The notes below the pieces were generated by a model. The model was not told where the DNA came from, did not search any database, and saw nothing but the letters and a program-made list of their open reading frames with translations. A stretch of DNA of 51,808 bases from NCBI RefSeq assembly GCF_016916835.1, contig NZ_JAFFIX010000035.1:1-51808 (forward strand), read 5' to 3'. A program made the position numbers and the translations under genes. This document shows, piece by piece, positions 33,210 through 41,757 of this stretch. Every line of letters starts with the position of its first letter. The first letter of the stretch is position 1. This DNA comes from Actinacidiphila bryophytorum (GTDB lineage Bacteria > Actinomycetota > Actinomycetes > Streptomycetales > Streptomycetaceae).

Positions 33210-34067
33210 ATGAGCCTCGGCCAGGACGGCCCCCCGACCAGGACCCGGATGCCCGAGGGCCACACCGCCCACGGCGGCGGCACCCGGCGCCCGCAGCCGC
33301 GGCGTGCCCTGGTCACCGTGGTCGGCATCGTCGTCCTGCTGATCGCCGCGCTGGCCTTCGCCAACCGCGGCGACCACCCGTCATCTGCGAACGGCAGCAC
33401 GAGCGGCGGCGGCACCTCCGGCGGCTCGACCGGCACCCGGGGCAGCGGCGCCGCGCCCACCGCGCCGACCGGGCTCAAGCCCGTCGACGGCAAGAGCGGC
33501 GCGGGCATCCCGGCCGGCTTCGCGCACACCGAGCAGGGCGCCCAGTCCGCGGCGGCCAACTACGCGGTGGCGCTGGGCTCCGCCGACATGTTCGTCGCCG
33601 ACCGCAGGCACCGCATCGTCGGCGCGATCTACGACACCTCCGTCGCCGCCGGGCTGCAGGCCGACCTGGACCGCGCGTACTCCGGCGCCGCCCTGAAGAA
33701 CCTCGGACTCACCGCCGACGGGACCGCACCGGCCGGCTTCACCTTCGTCTCCCGCACCGTGCCGATCGGCACCAAGGTCACCTCCGGTGCCGGTTCCGGC
33801 TCGGGCTCCGGCTCGGCCGACGCCAAGACCGTCGAGGTGTGGTGCACCGACCTGGTCGGCCTGGCCGGCTCCGGCTCCACCAAGCCGGTCAGCACCGCCT
33901 GGTTCACCATCACCGAGCAGCTGGTCTGGTCGAACGGCGACTGGAAGATCCGCTCCTCCAGTCAGAAGGACGGCCCCGCCCCGGTCGCCGCCGACAACCA
34001 GGCCGCCTCCGCCGACGAAATCGCCGGCGCGGTCCGGGACTACGGAGGGTTCACGTATGCCAGGTAG
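33210..34067 (+). CDS. Membrane-anchored NTF2-like protein (VirB8/TcpC-like)
   Basis: 285 aa. A basic cytoplasmic tail (RRPQPRRA) precedes one helix at about 34-51, then a Ser/Gly-rich linker. The outer domain of about 190 residues has FAHTEQGAQSAAANYAVALG and TAWFTITEQLVWSNGDWKI, a pattern seen in NTF2-fold VirB8/TcpC assembly factors. It overlaps the next gene by 11 bases. Function as a scaffold of the secretion-like complex is inferred from topology and context. Confidence 0.78.
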   Translation: MSLGQDGPPTRTRMPEGHTAHGGGTRRPQPRRALVTVVGIVVLLIAALAFANRGDHPSSANGSTSGGGTSGGSTGTRGSGAAPTAPTGLKPVDGKSGAGIPAGFAHTEQGAQSAAANYAVALGSADMFVADRRHRIVGAIYDTSVAAGLQADLDRAYSGAALKNLGLTADGTAPAGFTFVSRTVPIGTKVTSGAGSGSGSGSADAKTVEVWCTDLVGLAGSGSTKPVSTAWFTITEQLVWSNGDWKIRSSSQKDGPAPVAADNQAASADEIAGAVRDYGGFTYAR

Positions 34068-35490
34068 CAGCCGCCCCCGACTCCGGACCCGCGCCCCACG
34101 AGGGGCCGAGGCCCCGCCCCGCCCCGGCCCCCGCGCCCCGCTGCGGGCCGCCCCCCGCCGCTGGCCGGTGCCGGCCGCGCTGACCGTGCTGACCGCCGCG
34201 GCGGTCGCGCTGCCCTCTCGCGCGGCCCTCGCGGCCACCGCGACGCCCTCCCCGCCGGGCACCGCCCCCTCGGTCGCACCGCCCGCCCGCAACGCCTGCG
34301 ACGGCCTCATCGGCGCCGCCAAGGACTACTGCACCAAGGGCGACCCCGGCGCCCCGGCCAAGGGCACCAACCCCACCGACACGCTCGATCCGCTCACCTC
34401 GCTCGCCAAGGGCTGTGCCAATGCCGCGGCTTGGACGATCGACAAGCTGTCGGCCGCGGTGACGAAGACGACACAGGTGGACTTCACCAACACCGCGTTC
34501 CTGCGGCAGTACGCGGTGGTGTTCGCCGCGTCCACGATCCTGACGCTGATCCTGTGGCTGCTGGCGGTCGCCAAGCGGGCGGTGCGGGGGGCGCCGATGA
34601 CCGAGGCGCTGACCGAGGCGGTCGGCTTCCTGTGGCTGACGGTGCTGGCGTCGGCCTTCACCCCGCTGATCCTCTACACCGTGGTGTCGGCCACCGACGC
34701 GGTCACCGACGTGGTGTCGTCGGGCACCAAGTCCGACACCGAGGTCTTCTTCGGGTCGTTCTCCGGCGCCCTGACCAAGGGCACCGACATCGGCGGCGGC
34801 CCGATCATGCTGATCGTGGTGTCGATGGTCTCGGTGCTCGCCGCCGGCGTGCTGTGGCTGGAGCTGGTGATCAGGGCCGCGCTGCTGTACGTGGGCGCGC
34901 TGCTGGGCACCGCGGTCTACGCCGGCCTGGTCGACAAGAACATGTGGCACCACGTCAGGCGCTGGGCCGGCATCATGATCGCGGTGATCCTGGTCAAACC
35001 GGTGATCGTGATCGTGCTGGGCCTGGCCGGCGCGCTGTCGTCCTCCGACGACGGCCCCGACGCCTTCTCCGCGGTCGTCTCGGGCCTGGCCATCATCCTG
35101 CTGGCCATCTTCGCGAGCTTCATGATCTACCGCTTCGTGCCGGGCTTCGGCGACGACGTGGTCAACCTGCGCAACAGCCGCAAGGCCAGCGGCCAGAGCC
35201 AGGCCGCCGCGGTCATCTCCTCGCCTGCCGCACTGGTCAAGCAGGGCATCAAGACGCACAGCGCCCGCGGCGGCCCCCAGGAGCAGGCCCAGGGCGGCGC
35301 CCCGCAGCCGTCGAACGCGGTGGCGGGCGGCATGGCCGCGCACAGCTCCCGCGGCGGCCAGAGCGGCGGCGGCGCGGCCGCACCGCCCCCGCGGCCCAGC
35401 GGGGGCGGCCAGGGCGGGGGCGGCTTCGGCTCGCCCTTCCGGGCGAACCAGGGTTCGAACAACGGCAATCAGGGAGGTGATCGCGGGTGA
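34057..35490 (+). CDS. Polytopic membrane protein, VirB6/TrbL-like
   Basis: 477 aa from ATG 34057, preceded by GGAGGG. A probable signal sequence (about 30-52) and a short Cys-containing outer segment precede about six helices between 135 and 360. Examples are VVFAASTILTLILWLLAVA and MLIVVSMVSVLAAGVLW. A long hydrophilic Gly/Gln-rich tail follows. This is the layout of VirB6/TrbL channel proteins of Gram-positive type IV systems. The stop overlaps the next gene's GTG by four bases. Confidence 0.82.
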   Translation: MPGSSRPRLRTRAPRGAEAPPRPGPRAPLRAAPRRWPVPAALTVLTAAAVALPSRAALAATATPSPPGTAPSVAPPARNACDGLIGAAKDYCTKGDPGAPAKGTNPTDTLDPLTSLAKGCANAAAWTIDKLSAAVTKTTQVDFTNTAFLRQYAVVFAASTILTLILWLLAVAKRAVRGAPMTEALTEAVGFLWLTVLASAFTPLILYTVVSATDAVTDVVSSGTKSDTEVFFGSFSGALTKGTDIGGGPIMLIVVSMVSVLAAGVLWLELVIRAALLYVGALLGTAVYAGLVDKNMWHHVRRWAGIMIAVILVKPVIVIVLGLAGALSSSDDGPDAFSAVVSGLAIILLAIFASFMIYRFVPGFGDDVVNLRNSRKASGQSQAAAVISSPAALVKQGIKTHSARGGPQEQAQGGAPQPSNAVAGGMAAHSSRGGQSGGGAAAPPPRPSGGGQGGGGFGSPFRANQGSNNGNQGGDRG

Positions 35491-37031
35491 CGACCCAGCC
35501 CTTCACCCAGCCGCGCCGCACCTATCTGATCGGCAAGGCGCGGCCCAACGCGATCGTGGGCAAGAACCGCGAGACCGGCGAGATCGTGCTGATCGTGCTC
35601 GGCGCGGGCCTCGGCATGCTCAACGGCCTGCTGGTGCCGGTGCTGCTGCTGCGCATCGTCGGCCTGGTCGGCTGGCCGGTGCTGGCGCTGGCGGCGGTGT
35701 TCCTGCCGTACCGGCGGCGTACGTTCTACCGCTGGTTCGAGATCAACCGCACCTACCGCCGTACGCTGCGGGTCTCGCCCACGTACCGCTCGGCGGTGCA
35801 GGAGGCGGGCACCGCGCTGGACGGGCGGGAGATCGAGGTGGGGCCGCCGCCGGGGATCGGGCGGATCAGCTGGCTCGCGGCGCCCTTCGGGCCGGACGAG
35901 ATCGCGGTGCTGCTGCACGTGGACCGGCGTACGGTGACCGCGGCCATCGAGATCGAGGGCCCGGGTGTGGGCCTGCGGGACAGCGAGGACCAGGAAGCCC
36001 TGGTGGAACGCTTCGGCACGCTGCTCAAGCACGTGGCGAACGGCGACGGCTTCGTGACCCGGCTGCAGATGCTGGCCCGTACGCTGCCGGCCGACCCCGA
36101 CGCGCACGCCAAGGACGTCGCCCAGCGCGGCGACCCGGACGCGGACCGGTGGCTCAAGGAGTCCTACGAGCAGCTGCAGTCGATGGTCTCGACGTCCTCG
36201 GAGCAGCACCGGGCGTATCTGGTGGCGTGCATGCACTTCACCCGCGAACTGGCCGCCGAGGGCAATGCGATGGCCCGGGCGACCGCGGTGCGCGGCAGCA
36301 AGGTCGACAAGGACGCGGGGCTGGCCGCGGTGATGGCCCGCGAGCTGAACGACATCTGCGCCCGGCTCGCCGAGGCCGACATCCGGGTCAGGCAGCCGCT
36401 GGGCCAGGCGCGGCTGGCGTCGCTGGTCCACTCGATGTACGACCCGGACCACCCGATCGACCACATCCAGGCGATGACCCGGCGCAATGCGTGGCCGGCC
36501 GAACTGGACGCGACGGAGCCGACGTTCCTGCAGGCCAAGACCCGCGAGTCCGCGACCCGGGCGCCCTGGCACCATTCGACGGCCTGGATCAAGGAGTGGC
36601 CGATGACTCCGGTCGGGGTGAACTTCCTGGCCCCGCTGCTGGTGCACACCCCGGACGTGATCCGTACCGTCGCGGTCACGATGGACCTGGAGCCGACGGA
36701 CGTCGCGATCGAGCGAATGCTCACCGAGAAGACCAACGACGACGCCGAGGCCAGCCGCGCCGCGAAGATGAACCGGGTGGTGGACCCACGCGACATCGCC
36801 CACCACGGCCGGATCGACCAGCGCGGCGAGGACCTGGCCAGCGGTGCGGCGGGGGTGAACCTGGTGGGGTACATCACGGTGTCCTCGCGCTCCCCGGAAG
36901 CGCTGGCGCGCGACAAGCGCACCATCCGCGCTTCCGCCGGTAAGTCGTATTTGAAGCTTGAGTGGTGCGATCGTGAGCACCACCGGGCATTCGTCAATAC
37001 GTTGCCGTTCGCGACCGGCATCCGCCGCTAG
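35487..37031 (+). CDS. SCO6880/PrgI-type secretion protein
   Basis: 514 aa from the GTG at 35487. It opens with TYLIGKARPNAIVGKNRETG, then two helices (about 29-70) and YRRRTFYRWFEINRTYRRTL. That is the PrgI/TcpE-like membrane module. The large soluble part resembles the N-terminal portion of VirB4 without the ATPase core, as in the SCO6880 family. It probably docks the following ATPase to the membrane. Walker motifs are absent. 25 bases separate it from the ATPase gene. Confidence 0.85.
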   Translation: MTTQPFTQPRRTYLIGKARPNAIVGKNRETGEIVLIVLGAGLGMLNGLLVPVLLLRIVGLVGWPVLALAAVFLPYRRRTFYRWFEINRTYRRTLRVSPTYRSAVQEAGTALDGREIEVGPPPGIGRISWLAAPFGPDEIAVLLHVDRRTVTAAIEIEGPGVGLRDSEDQEALVERFGTLLKHVANGDGFVTRLQMLARTLPADPDAHAKDVAQRGDPDADRWLKESYEQLQSMVSTSSEQHRAYLVACMHFTRELAAEGNAMARATAVRGSKVDKDAGLAAVMARELNDICARLAEADIRVRQPLGQARLASLVHSMYDPDHPIDHIQAMTRRNAWPAELDATEPTFLQAKTRESATRAPWHHSTAWIKEWPMTPVGVNFLAPLLVHTPDVIRTVAVTMDLEPTDVAIERMLTEKTNDDAEASRAAKMNRVVDPRDIAHHGRIDQRGEDLASGAAGVNLVGYITVSSRSPEALARDKRTIRASAGKSYLKLEWCDREHHRAFVNTLPFATGIRR

Positions 37032-37056
37032 TCGTCGTCACGAGGAGGCCATCGCC

Positions 37057-38490
37057 ATGCCCATGCTGGACCCTCTTGCGGCGCTCACGGACGCGTTCAC
37101 CAGCTTCCTTTTCGGCCGGGTCGAGTCGACCCGGCTGCCGGTGCGGACCTCCACGGGGCAGGCGCAGGCGGTCTACCTGCCGACCGCCGCGCCCGGGCTC
37201 GGCGACTCCGGGGTGATCATCGGACGCGAGGTCTACTCGGGCAAGGGCTACATCTACGACCCCTTCCAGCTCTACGGCCAGCAACTGCCCGCCCCGCACT
37301 GGCTGGTGCTCGGCGAGTCCGGCAACGGCAAGTCGGCGCTGGAGAAGACCTACGTGCTGCGCCAGCTGCGCTTCCGCGACCGGCAGGTCGTGGTGCTCGA
37401 CGCGCAGGGCGAGGACGGCGTCGGCGAGTGGAACCTGATCGCGCAGGCCATGGGCCTGACCCCGATCCGGCTGGACCCGATGGCGGCCCTGGACGGCGGC
37501 ATCAAGCTCAACCCGCTGGACCCGGCGATCACCGTGACCGGCCAGCTGGCGCTGCTGCGCACCATCATCGAGGTGGCGATGGGCCGCGCGCTGGACGAGC
37601 GGTCGGGTTTCGCCCTGAAGGTCGCGCACGCCTACGTGGCCGAGACGGTGACGGACCGCCAGCCGATCCTGACCGACATCGTGGACCGGCTGCGGCACCC
37701 CATGCAGGAGTCCGCCGAGGCGATGAACGTCGACCTGGACGACGTACGGGCCTGGGGCCTCGACGTGGCCCTGGTGCTCGACCGGCTGGTCGACGGCGAC
37801 CTGCGCGGCATGTTCGACGGGCCGACCAGCGCGGGCATCGACCTGGACTCGCCGCTGATCGTCTTCGACCTCTCCCACATCGACCGCAACTCCATCGCCA
37901 TGCCCATCCTGATGGCGATCGTCGGGGTGTGGCTGGAGCACACCTGGATCCGCCCCGACCGCAAGAAGCGCATCTTCCTGGTCGAGGAGGCCTGGCACAT
38001 CATCAACTCGCCCTTCGTGGCGCAGCTCTTCCAGCGGCTGCTGAAGTTCGGCCGCCGGCTCGGCCTGTCCTTCGTCGCGGTCGTCCACCACCTGTCCGAC
38101 GTGGTCGACGGGGCGGCGGCCAAGGAGGCGGCGGCGATCCTCAAGATGGCCTCCACCCGCACCATCTACGCCCAGAAGGCCGACGAGGCCCGGGCGACCG
38201 GGCGGGTGCTGGGGCTGCCGCGCTGGGCGGTGGAGATCATCCCGACGCTGACCCCCGGTATCGCGGTGTGGGACGTCAACGGCAATGTGCAGGTGGTCAA
38301 GCACCTGATCACCGAGACCGAGCGCCCGCTGGTCTTCACCGACCGCGCGATGACCGAGACCTCGGTGCAGCACGCGGCCGACATGGCAGCGGAGGCCGAG
38401 GCGGAAGCCGAGGCCGAGGCGCGCGCCGAGGCCCATGCCGCGGCGCAGGTCGCGCTCGCCAAACAGTTGGCCGACGACGCGGTGGCGTGA
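37057..38490 (+). CDS. VirB4-like type IV secretion ATPase
   Basis: 477 aa from ATG 37057 with GAGGAGG upstream. Walker A is GESGNGKSALEK (Gly86 onward), Walker B RIFLVEEAWHI, followed by VAVVHHLSDVVDG and IKMASTRTIYAQK-like VirB4 sequence. It is the motor-domain half of VirB4, the N-terminal half being apparently supplied by the preceding separate protein. A long Ala/Glu coiled-coil-like tail (AEAEAEAEAEARAEAHAAAQ) ends the chain. It energises assembly or substrate movement at the inner membrane. Confidence 0.9.
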   Translation: MPMLDPLAALTDAFTSFLFGRVESTRLPVRTSTGQAQAVYLPTAAPGLGDSGVIIGREVYSGKGYIYDPFQLYGQQLPAPHWLVLGESGNGKSALEKTYVLRQLRFRDRQVVVLDAQGEDGVGEWNLIAQAMGLTPIRLDPMAALDGGIKLNPLDPAITVTGQLALLRTIIEVAMGRALDERSGFALKVAHAYVAETVTDRQPILTDIVDRLRHPMQESAEAMNVDLDDVRAWGLDVALVLDRLVDGDLRGMFDGPTSAGIDLDSPLIVFDLSHIDRNSIAMPILMAIVGVWLEHTWIRPDRKKRIFLVEEAWHIINSPFVAQLFQRLLKFGRRLGLSFVAVVHHLSDVVDGAAAKEAAAILKMASTRTIYAQKADEARATGRVLGLPRWAVEIIPTLTPGIAVWDVNGNVQVVKHLITETERPLVFTDRAMTETSVQHAADMAAEAEAEAEAEARAEAHAAAQVALAKQLADDAVA

Positions 38491-38491
38491 C

Positions 38492-40147
38492 GTGGCAGCG
38501 CAGAGACGGGAGCAGAGCGGTGGTCTGCCCGACGGGCTGATCGTCGGCGTCATCGCCTTCCTGCTGGGCGTCACCCTGCTGGTGTGGACGGCCACCGGCA
38601 TCGCCGCGGTCCTCTCGCACGGCGCCTGGCCTTCCGACGTGCACTTCACCCGCACCCCGCGGGCCATGCGCGCGCTGATCGGGCAGCCGCACGACATCCC
38701 CGCCGCCTGGCCCGACGCGAAGCCCGGCGGGCTGCCGGGGGCGGGGCTGTTCTGGGGGATCTTCATCTCGCAGTTCATGGTGCTGTTCGCGGCCGGGGTG
38801 TGGGTGCTGAACGTGGTGGCGCGGCTGCGCGGCCGCCGCCCGCGCCGGGTGCGGCGCCCGCAGCCCGCCCCAGAACCGGCCGTGGCGCCGCCCGCACCGC
38901 CGGCCGCCGTGGTGCCCGCGCCCCGGCGCAGGGGCCGCGCCCCGGCGGTGCAGGGCCACGGCGACACGTCCCGCAGCGAGGGCCACGGCGACGGCGACGG
39001 GCTCGACGCGTGGTTCCGTACGGTGCCGCAGGCCGTGCCGCCGCGGCCCGCCGACCCGGTCACCGCGGAACTGCCGCCCGTCGGTGCGGCCGGCGAGCGC
39101 CCCGCGGCACCCGAGCCGCGGCCGGCCGTCCTGGACGGCGGCGAGGTCACCCGCACCTACGCGCTGTTCTCCGGGCCGCGCGGCGACCAGGCCAAGCGCA
39201 TCGTGCAGCCCGCGGTGCTGGCCGCGGCAGGCCCGGTCCTGGTCACCACCGCCGACCCGGACACCTACCACCAGACGGTCGGCAACCGCAGCAAGCTCGG
39301 CCCCGTCCACGTCTACGACCCCGCCCATTTGCTCGATGTGCCGGGCCGCCTGCGGTGGGCGCCGCACGGCGGCTGCGAGGTGCCCGCCACCGCCGGGATA
39401 CGGGCCGCGGCACTGCTGGCACCGCTGCGTACCGCACGGGCCGACGAGGCCATCGTGCACAGCACCGCGGTCACCTTGCTGCGCTGCTGGCTGCACGCCG
39501 CCGCCGTCGACGGGCGGCCCTTCCGCCAGGTGCACCGCTGGGCGGCGGGCGGGGCCGCGGCCGCCGACGCGGTCCGCATCCTGCGCACCGACACCGGTGC
39601 CGCCTCCGGCTGGAGCGGCGAGCTCGAATCGGTGCTGCACGCCCACCCCGACCGCCGTGACGCGGCGCAGGCGCTGATCCGGCAGACGCTGGCGCCGCTC
39701 AACTCGGTGCATATTCGCGACGCGTGCAATCCGGCGCGTACCGGGGGGCTCGACCTGGAGTCATGGGGCGCGGAAAGGGGAACGCTTTACGTGGTGGGCG
39801 AGCGGGTCGAGGACCCGCGGACCCATCTGGGTGCGATGCCGCTGCTCACCGCACTCGTCTCCAGCGTGGTCGAGCACGGCCGGCGCATGGCCGCAGGGTC
39901 ATCCGCCGGCCGGCTCGACCCACCACTGACCTTCGTGCTGGACGACGTCGCCGCCCTCGCCCCGGCCCCCGACCTGCCGGCGCTGCTGGCCACCGGCACG
40001 GCCGCGGGCCTGCCCACCCTGGCCGTCCTGCGCTCCCCGGAACAGGCGCTGGCCCGCTGGCCCTCCCCGCTGTGGCCCGCCGCCGACCTGCGCGTCACCC
40101 TGACCGAGCCGACCCCCGACGTCCCGGACGCGATCCGCCTGCACTGA
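38492..40147 (+). CDS. VirD4/TraG-like coupling protein with degenerate Walker A
   Basis: 551 aa from the GTG at 38492, starting one base after the VirB4 stop. Two N-terminal helices (about 14-38 and 88-112) enclose an outer loop, as in VirD4 coupling proteins. A Pro/Arg-rich linker follows. The expected P-loop reads SGPRGDQAKR (from about Ser227) where family members have G-x-x-x-S-GK-T. So the Lys and Ser/Thr are in the wrong place. IVQPAVLAAAGPVLVTTADPDTY and Walker B-like LTFVLDDVAALAPAPDLPAL keep the fold recognisable. It may bind substrate without hydrolysing ATP. Confidence 0.8.
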   Translation: MAAQRREQSGGLPDGLIVGVIAFLLGVTLLVWTATGIAAVLSHGAWPSDVHFTRTPRAMRALIGQPHDIPAAWPDAKPGGLPGAGLFWGIFISQFMVLFAAGVWVLNVVARLRGRRPRRVRRPQPAPEPAVAPPAPPAAVVPAPRRRGRAPAVQGHGDTSRSEGHGDGDGLDAWFRTVPQAVPPRPADPVTAELPPVGAAGERPAAPEPRPAVLDGGEVTRTYALFSGPRGDQAKRIVQPAVLAAAGPVLVTTADPDTYHQTVGNRSKLGPVHVYDPAHLLDVPGRLRWAPHGGCEVPATAGIRAAALLAPLRTARADEAIVHSTAVTLLRCWLHAAAVDGRPFRQVHRWAAGGAAAADAVRILRTDTGAASGWSGELESVLHAHPDRRDAAQALIRQTLAPLNSVHIRDACNPARTGGLDLESWGAERGTLYVVGERVEDPRTHLGAMPLLTALVSSVVEHGRRMAAGSSAGRLDPPLTFVLDDVAALAPAPDLPALLATGTAAGLPTLAVLRSPEQALARWPSPLWPAADLRVTLTEPTPDVPDAIRLH

Positions 40148-40326
40148 GCGCCGCGGGGGCCGGAAAATGCCGGGAGCCGGCCGGCGGCGGCCTGTTACCG
40201 TGCGGGAGCCGACCGCGGGACTTTGTCGCGACTTCCGGAACATGCCTCTGAAGCAAGGATTCGCAGCTCGCGCCCGCACTCCCCGGTCGGCATCCCGACC
40301 TGGCCGCGCGACAGGGGAGCCCGCCG

Positions 40327-41757
40327 ATGCCCACCGAGGGCCTGATCGCCGCAGAGGACGTCCTGCTCTTCGCGAACGCCGCGATCACCGCCACCTCGCA
40401 GCGGGAGTTCCACTCCGACGCCGACGAGCAGCGCCTGTCGCTGGACTTCCTGCACGCGTACATGCTCGGCAACTACCGCGACCTGTACGCCGCCGTGCTC
40501 GCCCTCGACATCAACGACCACAATGCCGCGCTGATCATCCGCCACCTGCTGGCCACCAGCCGCGAGGCGACCGAGCAGCAGCGCCGTACCGAGGGCCTGC
40601 TGATCGCCAGCAGGTTCGCCCTGCTGCCCCCGCAGCGCGGCTACGCCCTCGTCGCCGAGCTGCGCAAGGCGAAGGTCAACAACCGCCGTACCCGGGCGAT
40701 CGTCCGCGACTGGCTGGCCGCACGGCCCGACCTGGCCTTCGACGCGGTCAAGTACCGGACCGGGGTGAAGACCGCGATGCGCCACGCCCACCTCCCTGCA
40801 CCCGACGCGGAATTGGGCGACTTCCTCTTCCGTCCGCGCGCCCGGGCGCGCTTCACGGCGCCGCTGCTGGAGACCTGGCGCCGGGCGCACTACGAGCAGG
40901 CGGCCGTCTTCGAGCTGCCGTTCACCGTCGCCGAGGGCTTCGCTGCCCGGCACGGCATCGCCCGCACCGCCTTCCTCGACCGGATCGCCCCCCGGATGAC
41001 GCGGGGCGAGCGGCTGCGGCTCCAGGAGTCGGCCCGCGAGCGCGGCGCGACCGCCGTCCTGGCCGACCTGACCGGCATGCCGCTGACCCGGCTGGCCGGC
41101 TACGTCCTCGGGCTGCCGCCGGACACCCGGGTCGCGCGGCGGGCCGAACTGACCGGCGCGCTGCGTGCCGCGGCCCGCCGCGCCGCCGGCCCCGAGGCGG
41201 GCACGTGGGGCCGGGTCACGGCCGTCCTGGACGACAGCTTCTCGACCCACGCCTCCGCCCAGAAGCGCCGCCGCCCGCTCGCCGTGGCCCTTGCCACGCA
41301 TTTCCTGCTGGACTCGCTCGCCGGCACATATACCGCGCTGTGGACGTCGGGCCGCCGCGACGCCCTGCTCGCCCAGCCGTACGGGGCCACGCCGCTGGGC
41401 GAGCGCCTGGTCGACGCGCTGGAGACCCGCCCCGACCGCCTGGTCGTGGTCTCCGACGGCTGGGACAACGCACCGCCCGGCATGGCCGCGGAGGTCCTGC
41501 GCGTATGGCGCGAACGGCTCGACCCCGACGGCCGGGTCGCCGTCGTGCACCTCAACCCGGTCTACGACGCCGACAGCTTCGACGTGCGCCGGCTGTCCCC
41601 CGCGGTGCCCACCGCGGGCATCCGCGACGCCGAGGACCTGCCCTCGCTGGTCGGCCTGGCCCGGTTCGCGACCGGCCGCAGCGGGCTGCCCGAGCTGCGC
41701 GCCCACCTCGACACCCGGATCGCCGCCTTCCTCGCCCCCGCGGGAGCCGCCCGATGA
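40327..41757 (+). CDS. TROVE/Ro60-like protein with vWA domain
   Basis: 476 aa, ATG preceded by GGGGAG. Residues 1-290 are helical and HEAT-like, with LRKAKVNNRRTRAIVRDWLA recalling the RNA-binding ring of TROVE (Ro60) proteins. Residues about 295-460 are a von Willebrand A fold. The metal site reads VLDDSFSTHAS (Asp302-x-Ser304-x-Ser306) and VVVSDGWDN (Asp377). Bacterial Ro proteins bind Y-like RNAs and work with nucleases or RNA-repair enzymes. Family assignment is by eye. It overlaps the next gene as ATGA, so the two products are made together. Confidence 0.7.
   Translation: MPTEGLIAAEDVLLFANAAITATSQREFHSDADEQRLSLDFLHAYMLGNYRDLYAAVLALDINDHNAALIIRHLLATSREATEQQRRTEGLLIASRFALLPPQRGYALVAELRKAKVNNRRTRAIVRDWLAARPDLAFDAVKYRTGVKTAMRHAHLPAPDAELGDFLFRPRARARFTAPLLETWRRAHYEQAAVFELPFTVAEGFAARHGIARTAFLDRIAPRMTRGERLRLQESARERGATAVLADLTGMPLTRLAGYVLGLPPDTRVARRAELTGALRAAARRAAGPEAGTWGRVTAVLDDSFSTHASAQKRRRPLAVALATHFLLDSLAGTYTALWTSGRRDALLAQPYGATPLGERLVDALETRPDRLVVVSDGWDNAPPGMAAEVLRVWRERLDPDGRVAVVHLNPVYDADSFDVRRLSPAVPTAGIRDAEDLPSLVGLARFATGRSGLPELRAHLDTRIAAFLAPAGAAR

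Noticed and set aside
33127..33213. A 28-codon ORF coupled by ATGA to the VirB8-like gene
   Set aside because: Composition is not convincingly coding (several A/T third positions) and I recognise nothing in it. It could be a leader ORF, but evidence is too thin.
31425..40147. Integrated plasmid or ICE
   Set aside because: No integrase, relaxase, Rep or att-like direct repeats; base composition and neighbours are core chromosomal.
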